Assembly: GCA_031425325.1 (NCBI GenBank)
Contig: JANPJD010000053.1
Span: forward strand, 1-24,170
Direction of reading: 5' to 3'
Source: Aliitabrizicola sp031425325
GTDB taxonomy: Bacteria > Pseudomonadota > Alphaproteobacteria > Rhodobacterales > Rhodobacteraceae
Length of the DNA: 24,170 bases
The translations under genes were made by a program, and so were the position numbers. The notes under the pieces were generated by a model. The model did no database searches. It had not been told where the DNA came from and saw only the letters and a list, made by a program, of their open reading frames with translations. Positions 15,699-22,855 of the stretch are shown one piece after another; the stretch's first letter is position 1, and every line of letters starts with the position of its first letter.

Positions 15699-16862
15699 AT
15701 GTTCGGTCAACTTGACAGACCAGTGAATGCAGCGGCTGCGACAATGACCGTGATGGTGCTGCTGGGCACCACGGCCCTGCATGCCCAGGATCTGCCGAAG
15801 ATAGAGAAGACCTTCGCGAACGGCGGCACGCTGCGGTTCTACGGCCAGATCAACAAGGGTATCCTGAGCTACGACGACGGGCAGGAGACGGAAAGCTACG
15901 GGCTGATCGACAACGACAATTCCAATACCCGCTTCGGGCTGACCTACACTCAGGACTTCGGCGACCGGTGGACCTACCTTGGAACGATTGAGGTCGGTTA
16001 CGCGCCCTTCTCGACCGGCAATACCAGCATCCTGCAGCAGTCACCGCCCTCGTCCGCCTACGATTTCACGAATGGGAACATCCGCAAGGTCGACAACAAA
16101 TTCTCGCACCCCGATTACGGTGCATTCTATATCGGCCAGGGCGACATGGCATCGAACAGCACGGCGGAAGTCGACCTGTCCGGGACAGATGTCATCAGCT
16201 ATTCTTCGGTCGCGGACAGTGCGGGCGCACAATTGCTGCGGCAATCGGATGGCACGCTGTCGGATATCGAGATCAAGGATGCCTTCACAAACTATGACGG
16301 GCTCTCTCGGAAGGTACGCTTCCGTTACGATACACGTCTTTGGTCGGGGTTCGGTTTTCGCACGTCCTACGGGCGCGATCTTTTGTCCGATGACGACGAT
16401 GTCCGGGAACAGGATCTTTACGACATCGCGGCGACCTACGAAGGCACGTTTGACGACTTCAAGGTGAAGGCCCAGACAGCCTATGCGTGGAAGGGCAGCG
16501 ACATCACGATCTTCAGTGCCTCGGGATCGGTGCTGCATGAGCCGACCGGGCTCAGTTTCACCGCTGCGGCAGGCACGCAGGACAAGTCGGACATCAGCGG
16601 GTCATACGGATACGCCAAGGTCGGCTGGCAGGGCGATCTGGTGTCCTGGGGCAAGACGGCGGTCTCGCTCGACTACTACAGCGGCACCGACATCGCCGCC
16701 GACGGATCGGACAGCGAAAGCTGGGCGGTCTCGGTCGTCCAGAACGTTCCGCGCTGGAACACCGAGCTGTGGATGACATGGCGCGAGTACGACTATTCGG
16801 AAACCGACACCGATTTCGACAGCGCCTCTGCCTTCTTCGTCGGTGCGAGGTTCAAGTTCTAG
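15699..16862 (+). CDS. Outer-membrane porin
   Basis: This is a predicted 16-stranded general porin of the alphaproteobacterial type, allowing small hydrophilic solutes across the outer membrane. The 387-residue product has a signal peptide ending at ALHAQD. It then begins with the standard first strand (GTLRFYGQINKGILSYDDGQ), shows alternating polar/aromatic strands throughout, and ends in the outer-membrane sorting signature with a C-terminal Phe (FFVGARFKF). The residues NSNTRFGLTYTQDFGDRWTY match the usual second and third strands. The ATG at 15699 has GGAGG seven bases upstream; an in-frame ATG at 15648 would put extra residues before the signal peptide. It stands alone on the plus strand, divergent from gltS. 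Its solute is unknown; placement suggests a link with amino-acid uptake. Confidence 0.88.
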   Translation: MFGQLDRPVNAAAATMTVMVLLGTTALHAQDLPKIEKTFANGGTLRFYGQINKGILSYDDGQETESYGLIDNDNSNTRFGLTYTQDFGDRWTYLGTIEVGYAPFSTGNTSILQQSPPSSAYDFTNGNIRKVDNKFSHPDYGAFYIGQGDMASNSTAEVDLSGTDVISYSSVADSAGAQLLRQSDGTLSDIEIKDAFTNYDGLSRKVRFRYDTRLWSGFGFRTSYGRDLLSDDDDVREQDLYDIAATYEGTFDDFKVKAQTAYAWKGSDITIFSASGSVLHEPTGLSFTAAAGTQDKSDISGSYGYAKVGWQGDLVSWGKTAVSLDYYSGTDIAADGSDSESWAVSVVQNVPRWNTELWMTWREYDYSETDTDFDSASAFFVGARFKF

Positions 16863-16972
16863 GTGCGGCGGGAGGAAGTGGCCGAGCGGCCCTGCCCGTC
16901 ATGATTGCCAGCGGGAGAGTGTTGGCGCTTGGGTTCCGCATCCCGCAGGCGACGACTGTTCGCCGGGTCGGG

Positions 16973-17620
16973 TCACCCGCCAAGGGCAATCGTGACGCCC
17001 ACCAGCACGCAGCCGATGACGGGCACGACTAGCCGCATCGGCACGGCGGTGCGGTTCATCTGCTGGTCGAACCTCGAGCCGATCAAGAACAGCATGACAA
17101 GCGCGATCAGGTTCGAGACGCGCATTGCGACATGCACGTCGTCGAACAGCATGAACGGCAAGGCCGGGGGCAGCGTCGCCCCGACAACAAGAAGAAAGAC
17201 AAGGCCCGCCGCACGCAGATCGTCTGACCGTACCGCCGCGGGCTTGCCATCGTCCGGCGACCGCTTCAGCCAGTCGATCATCCGATCAAGCTCTTCGTCC
17301 GTCATGGTGGTTCCGATGCCATCCGGCAGACTGCTGCGAACGATCTGCCGGGCCTCCTGCGGCTGGGATGCCCGGACCTTCCTGCGGCGTGCCAGATCGC
17401 GCCCCCTCTCGGTGACCGTGGTCAGAACATACATGGCCCCGTCAACGATGCCCCAAGCCAGGTTGCATCCCAAGGCGGCGATCAGCACACTTCGCACGTC
17501 GCCCCCGGTTCCGAGCACCACGCTCATCGTTCCGGTAAAGGTCAGGGTCATCAAGAGACCGAACATGATCTCGGACAGCCGGCTGATGGGATCAAGGATC
17601 TGGTCAGCGCGCGGGTTCAT
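16973..17620 (-). CDS. Integral membrane protein resembling the VIT1/CCC1 family
   Basis: The 215-residue product has an N-terminal membrane pair (LSEIMFGLLMTLTFTGTMSV, 15-34; VLIAALGCNLAWGIVDGAMY, about 45-64). A charged cytoplasmic middle of about 70 residues follows (ERGRDLARRRKVRASQPQEA), and then three more hydrophobic segments. The SEI-FG and ALGCN-AWG-VD patterns are those of bacterial proteins usually named VIT1/CCC1-like, a family linked to vacuolar iron and manganese transport in eukaryotes. I recognise the pattern from memory, and transport activity for this bacterial branch is not established. The ATG at 17620 has GGGGG upstream. It lies 167 bases and one hairpin after the PPK2 operon, so it may have its own promoter. 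It converges with the porin gene. Confidence 0.65.
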   Translation of the reverse strand: MNPRADQILDPISRLSEIMFGLLMTLTFTGTMSVVLGTGGDVRSVLIAALGCNLAWGIVDGAMYVLTTVTERGRDLARRRKVRASQPQEARQIVRSSLPDGIGTTMTDEELDRMIDWLKRSPDDGKPAAVRSDDLRAAGLVFLLVVGATLPPALPFMLFDDVHVAMRVSNLIALVMLFLIGSRFDQQMNRTAVPMRLVVPVIGCVLVGVTIALGG

Positions 17621-17738
17621 TTAGCCCCCATGTGAAGCAGATTGCATCAAGGCGTTCGACACGCGAGGAGGCAACCGACAGACAAACCCGACCGGAACGT
17701 CTGACGGGGATGCCAGATGACAGGGCAATCGATGGCCA

Positions 17739-17757
17739 CCTGACCCGACGGGTCAGG
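17739..17757 (-). terminator. Hairpin at the end of the HlyD-SulP-PPK2 operon
   Basis: CCTGACCC (17739-17746) and GGGTCAGG (17750-17757) form a perfect 8-bp stem with a 3-base loop. It begins 31 bases past the last gene's stop. No T tract follows on the minus strand, so the call rests on position and stem strength. Confidence 0.6.
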
Positions 17758-17787
17758 GAGACCTTCTTGCTGGCGCACGGGCCTGCT

Positions 17788-18252
17788 TCAGCTGCTTTCC
17801 GGCGCCCAGTTCAGGAAGAAGCCGACATCGCCCGGCATTCCGCCCGGAAAATTGATGATCGTCGCCTTCAGCGCAAATCCCTGCGGCTTTGCGATCGCGA
17901 GGTAGCGGTCGTAGAGTTCCTTCGCTTTCCCTTGCAGCGTCTCCGGCCAATGCGGGAGGCGGTTGTTGATCGCCCGCCCGCTATCTGTGCAGAGATCCGA
18001 GGGGAAGCTGTAGACCAGGGCCTCGAACTTGCCGTTGGCGGCGGCACTCATCACCAGCTTCTGGATCATGGCCCGTTCGTCGTCGCTGACATGCTCTGTC
18101 AGAAAGCTTTCGGTGAAGGCGCGCAACTGGTCTTCCTTCTGCGCCTTCAGTTTGTCGCGCCTGTCCATTTCAGCCATCTCTTTCGAGAGGATGCTCATTC
18201 GCAGATCGTCTGCGCTAGGGACACCGGCGGGGCCGGATTTTTCAGAGCTCAT
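17788..18252 (-). CDS. Small soluble protein of unknown function, coupled to ppk2
   Basis: I do not recognise a named domain. The 154-residue product has no signal peptide or membrane helix. Residues 18-45 are helical and highly charged (MSILSKEMAEMDRRDKLKAQ, then KEDQ), suggesting a short coiled coil. The C-terminal two-thirds looks globular, with FEALVYSFPSDLCTDSGRAI and NNRLPHWPETLQGKAKELYD, and it ends MPGDVGFFLNWAPESS. Its ATG lies inside the end of the ppk2 gene (11-base overlap in another frame), so translation is coupled to the kinase. That tight link suggests a partner or regulator of PPK2 or a product used under the same conditions (inference). It is the last gene before the operon hairpin. 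Confidence 0.8.
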   Translation of the reverse strand: MSSEKSGPAGVPSADDLRMSILSKEMAEMDRRDKLKAQKEDQLRAFTESFLTEHVSDDERAMIQKLVMSAAANGKFEALVYSFPSDLCTDSGRAINNRLPHWPETLQGKAKELYDRYLAIAKPQGFALKATIINFPGGMPGDVGFFLNWAPESS

Positions 18253-19147
18253 GTTGAACAGTCTCCATCAGGTTTTCTTCCGAAACGAGGGGCGGCTTGT
18301 CACTGGGCCTGGCCGTTGCGTCAGGAACGACGTGTCGGAAGGGCAGATCGTGCGACAGGTGCTTCGGTTTTTCCTGCCGGTTCCCCAGCCGAGGCTTCTC
18401 AAAGGCCACATGCTTGTATGGGATCGAGTCCAGCAGATGCGTGATCGCATTGATCCGGGCGCGCTTCTTGTCGTTTGAATCTACTCTCCACCAGGGAGCC
18501 ACGTCGGTATCCGTCATGCGGATCATATCGACATACGCTTCCGTGTAGTCCCACCACTTGCGGAAGGAATCGACGTCCATCGGGCTCAGTTTCCATTGCC
18601 GGACGGGATCGTCGATCCGCTGCAGGAAGCGTCTCTCCTGCTCTTCGGGGCTGACATCGAGAAAGTACTTTCGCAGCATGACACCGGACTCGATGATCCA
18701 GCTTTCGAGCTGCGGCAGGTTCTCGAGAAAGCGCCTCACTTTCTTTTCGGGGGTGAAGCCCATGACCCGTTCCACTCCGGCACGGTTGTACCAGCTGCGG
18801 TCGAAGATCACGATCTCACCTGCCGCCGGCAGCTGTGCAATGTAGCGCTGCATGAAGACCTGCGACTTTTCGCGGTCGCTGGGCGATGGAAGGGCAACCA
18901 CCCGGAAGACGCGCGGGCTGACCTTTTCGGTGATCCGCTTTATCAGCCCCCCTTTTCCGGCGGCATCGCGGCCTTCGAAGATGATCACGATACGGGCGCC
19001 GGTCTTTACCACCCAGGCCTGCAGCTGCGCCAACTCCTCCTGGAGACGGGCAATATCCCTTTCGTAGTCCTTGCCGCTCATTTTCGTCGCCTGCGTCGTC
19101 GCGACACTCGCCTCGGTCTCTTCGTGACGCTTGTGCTTCTTGCTCAT
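18242..19147 (-). CDS. ppk2: Polyphosphate kinase 2 (PPK2 family)
   Basis: This cytoplasmic kinase transfers phosphate between polyphosphate and nucleotides, in most members making NTP from NDP or NMP and polyphosphate. The 301-residue product contains the Walker A loop FEGRDAAGKGG (57-67), with Lys65 binding phosphate. The Walker B region IVIFDRSWYNRAG (112-124) contains Asp116. The lid region and the conserved FRKWWDYTEAYVDMI and APWWRVDSNDKKRARINAI stretches follow. One-domain layout and length fit class I PPK2; the class cannot be proved from this alone. The N-terminus is a Lys/His-rich tail of about 25 residues. The start ATG overlaps the SulP stop (ATGA), so the kinase is translated in step with the permease. 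The 3' end overlaps the next small gene. Confidence 0.94.
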   Translation of the reverse strand: MSKKHKRHEETEASVATTQATKMSGKDYERDIARLQEELAQLQAWVVKTGARIVIIFEGRDAAGKGGLIKRITEKVSPRVFRVVALPSPSDREKSQVFMQRYIAQLPAAGEIVIFDRSWYNRAGVERVMGFTPEKKVRRFLENLPQLESWIIESGVMLRKYFLDVSPEEQERRFLQRIDDPVRQWKLSPMDVDSFRKWWDYTEAYVDMIRMTDTDVAPWWRVDSNDKKRARINAITHLLDSIPYKHVAFEKPRLGNRQEKPKHLSHDLPFRHVVPDATARPSDKPPLVSEENLMETVQHEL

Positions 19148-20937
19148 GGCCTATCCTCCGTTATCCCCATCGTGCGACCGGCAACAGGTTCGCCATCGAC
19201 AGAGGGTTGCAGATCCGGTTTCGCTGAACTGAAGGCTTGAACCGCATCTTCCAGATCGTCGAACATCAGCATCTCGCCGTCAGCGCCCGTCAGGCCTGCG
19301 CGAGTGAGCAGTGCTGCGACGTCGGATTGCAGTTCGGCAAAGGCAAGGTGGATGCCAAGTTCGCCGAGTTTCGTTTGAATGCCCTGAAACATGGCTGCCG
19401 CGGTGCTGTCGATCTGGCTGATCGCCGACGCATCGATAAGCAGCCAGCGCGTGTCGGCGGGCTGCTGGGTGATGATCTCTTCAAGCCGGTCCTTCACATT
19501 GTCGGCGTTCAGGAACAGCACCCCGCCTTGGATGAAGCAGATCGTGAGGCCTTCGAGAGGGAACGCGTCCGGTGTGCGGTGCAGCTTGTAGAAACCCATC
19601 CGTCCGGGAAGCCGTCCCATCAGCACCACGCGCGGGGCCATCGCACTCAGTATGGCATAAACGAACGTCGCGATGAGTGCGACGACCACACCCTGCAGCA
19701 CGCCGAAGCTGAGGGCACCCATCAGCGCTATCAGGGCGAACCCGAACTCGATGCGGCTGATCTTCCACACTTCGCGCAGACCGTCGAAGTCGATCACGCT
19801 CAGCGCCGCGGATATCAGGATTGCGCCCAGGGCGGGCACCGGCAGGATTTGCATCAGATCGCTGAAGAACAGCATCATCAGGCCCAGCGTTGTTGCCGCC
19901 GCCAGTGCCGCAACCTGCGAGCGTCCGCCAACCGAGATGTTCACGGCGGTGCGCGAGTCCGATGAAGTCACCGGGAAACCGCCAAGCAAGCCCGAAGCCA
20001 TGTTCGCGGCGCCAAAGCCCCTGAGCTCGGAATTTGCATCGACGTCCTCGCCGACCCGTGCACCAAAGCTGCGCGCCGTGATGATGCCCGCGCCGAAGCT
20101 GACGACGAAGACCGCTGCGGACCCAAGGATCAACTCGCCGATGGGCAAGCCCTGAACCCAGGGGAACTGCAACGTCGGCAGCCCCGAGGGCAAGTCGCCT
20201 ACGACCCTTATCCCGAAGTCCGCCAATCCGAAAACGGAAGACAGGATCATCGACAACACGACAACAATGACCGGCCCCGGTATCGGAGATTTCCAGAAAC
20301 GCGCCATTTGGAGGATGGCAAACATGCCGCCGGCAAGCAGAAGCGAAGGCCAGTGGATCGACCCTGCCTTCCGCATCAACTCGACCAGTGGCGGCACAAG
20401 CCCGTCCGACTCGATGGAGACACCCGTCACCCGGCCAATCTGGCCGACGATGATCGAGATCGCGACGCCAACGAAAAACCCGACGAGGATCGGCCGGGAC
20501 AGGAGGCTGGCAAGATTGCCAAGCCGCAGCACGCTGCCCAGAAGACAGATCATCCCGACGACCATCGCGATGGCCCCGGCGGCCAGAGCCCGGTCGGCGG
20601 ACGTAACGCTCGGCATACCGGCAAGCACCGTGCCGATCACACCCGCAAGCACAGCCATCGTCGGCGCATCCGGGCCGACGATCAATCTTCGCGACGGACC
20701 GAACAGCGCATAGCCGATCACCGAGGCAATGCTTGCGTAGATGCCGGTCTCTGGGGGCAGCCCGGCGATGGCGGGATAGGCGATCGCGCTGGGGATCCCG
20801 ACAGCGGCAATCGCGAGGCCCGCCGACACATCGCTTTTCAGCCAGGCCGCCTGATAGCCCTGCAGGCTGGTCAGCACGGCCCACTTCGGTTGGGCGCGAG
20901 GGGGGGCGGGCCGGGCCGGAATGGAGTGATCTGTCAT
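19144..20937 (-). CDS. SulP family anion permease with C-terminal STAS domain
   Basis: This inner-membrane transporter is predicted to carry an inorganic or small organic anion: sulfate, bicarbonate or a dicarboxylate in known members. The 597-residue product has the SulP membrane domain at about 28-435, with the family signature IPSAIAYPAIAGLPPETGIY (48-67), RRLIVGPDAPT and the FPVTSSDSRTAVN stretch (321-333). A STAS domain follows at about 460-570 with the loop IDASAISQIDSTAAAM (501-516); Ser511 is the position phosphorylated in related STAS proteins. The ATG at 20937 has GGAAAGGGGG upstream. It starts 12 bases after the HlyD-like gene and overlaps ppk2. The substrate is not readable from sequence; bicarbonate would fit a pH role, sulfate would not obviously do so. 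Confidence 0.93.
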   Translation of the reverse strand: MTDHSIPARPAPPRAQPKWAVLTSLQGYQAAWLKSDVSAGLAIAAVGIPSAIAYPAIAGLPPETGIYASIASVIGYALFGPSRRLIVGPDAPTMAVLAGVIGTVLAGMPSVTSADRALAAGAIAMVVGMICLLGSVLRLGNLASLLSRPILVGFFVGVAISIIVGQIGRVTGVSIESDGLVPPLVELMRKAGSIHWPSLLLAGGMFAILQMARFWKSPIPGPVIVVVLSMILSSVFGLADFGIRVVGDLPSGLPTLQFPWVQGLPIGELILGSAAVFVVSFGAGIITARSFGARVGEDVDANSELRGFGAANMASGLLGGFPVTSSDSRTAVNISVGGRSQVAALAAATTLGLMMLFFSDLMQILPVPALGAILISAALSVIDFDGLREVWKISRIEFGFALIALMGALSFGVLQGVVVALIATFVYAILSAMAPRVVLMGRLPGRMGFYKLHRTPDAFPLEGLTICFIQGGVLFLNADNVKDRLEEIITQQPADTRWLLIDASAISQIDSTAAAMFQGIQTKLGELGIHLAFAELQSDVAALLTRAGLTGADGEMLMFDDLEDAVQAFSSAKPDLQPSVDGEPVAGRTMGITEDRP

Positions 20938-20949
20938 CCCCCTTTCCTC

Positions 20950-22188
20950 TCAGTGTCCGCCTGAAAAGACGAGCGAGGTCATCGGAATGAGGATCACCTG
21001 GATCCGCATCAGCATCGCGTGGACAAGTCCCACGGTGTCGATAGCATGCAGGGCAAGCCATTGCGCGCTGCTCAGGGGTTCGTCGGAATGCAGACGGTCG
21101 TAGTTGCTGGTATAGGCATTCGCGAAGCAGGTGCTGCCCGGAGGGATGCGATCAATCCCGCCCTCGAACATCGGCTCCATGTAAACGAGGACAGTGCCGG
21201 GTTGCGTGACCTGTGCCGCTTCGACCAGCAAATCGGATTGCCGCAGCTGACCCGACGAGATCACGTCCTGGAACTCGGTCACGACCATCGGAATGACCTT
21301 GAACGGCTCTGACGCGCAGGACATCTCGGCGGTCATCCCGACCTTCAGAACCTGCGCCGAGATCTGCCCGAACCCGGCCTGAAAGGCCATGCGTCCCGCG
21401 CCCTTCGGCACAAGGATGCCCGCCGGACGCAGCATCGGGTTGACGTAGTCGCCGACGCGCAGCGAGAACTGCTGCATTCTTCCATCGACGCCAGCATAGA
21501 CGACCGCCTTGTCGAGCGCGGCCTGGGCCTCGGCCACCTGGGCAATGGCGCTCCCCTTCTGCGCGGGAAGCAAGGACCTAATCGAGGTCTCCAGCGATTT
21601 CTTTTGGGCCTCGGTAGCGGTCAGTGCACCCAGACGGGCGGCCACCAGGTTGCGGAGTCTCTCGATCTCGCGCGTCGGAACAACATCGGGGTTGCGGGCG
21701 CGCAGATCCTCCTTGGTTGCCAACTCGTCCAGCGCCTGTTCATAGGCGCCTCGCGCCTCGTCGATCTTGGCGTCTGCGGTGGCCAGATCCGCCTCGGCAA
21801 CTGCAAGCTGCGCGTCGATCTCTGTCACCTTCAGGCGTGCCGTCTCGAGCGCTGTCTGCTGGACGGAGCTGTCCAGCCGGAACAGCGGCTGTCCCGCCGC
21901 GACGTCTTCGTTCACGCCTACGTAGATCTCGATGACTCGACCGCCCGTTTCCGGCAGCACCGGAACAGTCCTGAAGAAGGACGTCACGTTGGTCGAGGCG
22001 GGGTGGAAGTAGAAGACGATCGTGATCAGCGACACGGTCAGCAGAAGGCACGCCGTGATCCCCCAACGCAATTCGTACCAGACCGAGAACAGCGTGATCT
22101 CCTCGCCGATCCGCTTCCCCTGCCCGTAACGGCGGTAGAGGTAATCCGGCAGGATCGTGAGGATCGAGCAGAAAATGAGTTCGAACAT
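20950..22188 (-). CDS. HlyD-type membrane-fusion adaptor protein
   Basis: This is an inner-membrane-anchored periplasmic adaptor of the HlyD/EmrA type. The 412-residue product has a conserved cytoplasmic N-terminus (ILPDYLYRRYGQGKRIGEE, 12-30), a membrane helix at 42-61, and split lipoyl-like halves at about 79-108 (LPETGGRVIEIYVGVNEDVA) and 228-260. A helical hairpin lies between them (about 109-225, rich in Ala/Glu/Leu), and a beta-barrel domain follows. A second hydrophobic stretch near the end (LVHAMLMRIQVILIPMTSLV) is unusual for adaptors and would return the chain to the membrane. It starts three bases after the small membrane-protein gene. No ABC, MFS or TolC partner is adjacent, so the pump it serves is unclear. 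The ATG at 22188 has no strong ribosome site and is probably coupled. Confidence 0.88.
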   Translation of the reverse strand: MFELIFCSILTILPDYLYRRYGQGKRIGEEITLFSVWYELRWGITACLLLTVSLITIVFYFHPASTNVTSFFRTVPVLPETGGRVIEIYVGVNEDVAAGQPLFRLDSSVQQTALETARLKVTEIDAQLAVAEADLATADAKIDEARGAYEQALDELATKEDLRARNPDVVPTREIERLRNLVAARLGALTATEAQKKSLETSIRSLLPAQKGSAIAQVAEAQAALDKAVVYAGVDGRMQQFSLRVGDYVNPMLRPAGILVPKGAGRMAFQAGFGQISAQVLKVGMTAEMSCASEPFKVIPMVVTEFQDVISSGQLRQSDLLVEAAQVTQPGTVLVYMEPMFEGGIDRIPPGSTCFANAYTSNYDRLHSDEPLSSAQWLALHAIDTVGLVHAMLMRIQVILIPMTSLVFSGGH

Positions 22189-22191
22189 GGC

Positions 22192-22626
22192 TCAGACCCC
22201 CGTCATCGGCGTGGGCGGCACGGGGGCCGACTGGACCGGCAGCGCCTCTTCCGGCGGGACCGGAGATGCGACGGGTCGGGGATCGCCTCTTGCGATGTGC
22301 TTCAGTTCGGCCACCATGGCGTTCAATGGCGTCGTGAAATCCGGGATCGGCACCATTGCGAGGATCAGGGCCGCGACCCAGAAAAGGTTGTTGTGTGTGA
22401 ACAGCGCCAGCAAGGCGAGGACGGCCACGATCTCGAACTGCGCCTTGTTGTGCTTGCCGTGCGACAGCTGCTCTGGCAGCGCGTGAAGCCGGAAGTAGAG
22501 CACGCCAAGCAGAAGAATGAGAATGACCAGAAAGACACCCATCGCAACGAGGAGTGCGTCTGTTTCGCCGGGAGGCGTTATGAATGGAGGCACATGATGC
22601 GCTGCCAGAGGATGGGTGCCTGTCAA
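22192..22626 (-). CDS. Small conserved membrane protein paired with the HlyD adaptor
   Basis: No function is known to me. The 144-residue product has a short His/Pro-rich N-terminus (HPLAAHHVPPFITPPGETDA), a first membrane helix (LLVAMGVFLVILILLLGVLY), and a polar loop (RLHALPEQLSHGKHNKAQFE). A hydrophobic pair follows (IVAVLALLALFTHNNLFWVA, ALILAMV), then a Pro-rich tail. I recall similar proteins beside HlyD genes in other alphaproteobacteria, which supports this start. I chose the TTG at 22626 because GGAGG lies six bases before it; the frame is open to a TTG at 22653 with no ribosome site. It is the first gene of the operon with the HlyD adaptor, SulP and PPK2, and could be the adaptor's membrane partner, as small proteins are in Aae-type pumps (inference). 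Confidence 0.75.
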   Translation of the reverse strand: MTGTHPLAAHHVPPFITPPGETDALLVAMGVFLVILILLLGVLYFRLHALPEQLSHGKHNKAQFEIVAVLALLALFTHNNLFWVAALILAMVPIPDFTTPLNAMVAELKHIARGDPRPVASPVPPEEALPVQSAPVPPTPMTGV

Positions 22627-22786
22627 GACGAGCCTCCACGGAATTCGAACCAACCGGCACGGACCTTGGATCCGCCGGATAACTGTCGGCTGGCAGATGC
22701 TGCTGCGTGACCGTCAAAGCCGACCAGTGGTCCGGCTCAGGTTCTAGTAAATCGTGTCAAGACGATGCTGGACAGGCGAGAAGTGT

Positions 22787-22801
22787 TAGTAACTGTTACT
22801 A
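22787..22801. promoter_or_regulatory. Palindromic operator TAGTAACTGTTACTA, copy 2
   Basis: This perfect 15-base palindrome (TAGTAAC-T-GTTACTA) lies in the 229-bp gap upstream of the HlyD-SulP-PPK2 operon, about 160 bases before the chosen start. Its inner 11 bases are identical to the palindrome at 7677-7687. The rest of the gap (22627-22855) shows no gene. TTGACA is present on the minus strand at 22755-22760, but I find no -10 at the right distance. Confidence 0.65.
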
Positions 22802-22855
22802 CTCCTACACGCCGACCGTCTTTACGTGCATGTCCCGGCTCGTCGGAGCCCGCAA

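Noticed and set aside
16863..16972. Terminator between the convergent porin and VIT-like genes
   Set aside because: Only 4-5 bp stems (for example GGCGA/TCGCC) could be found, with no T tract.
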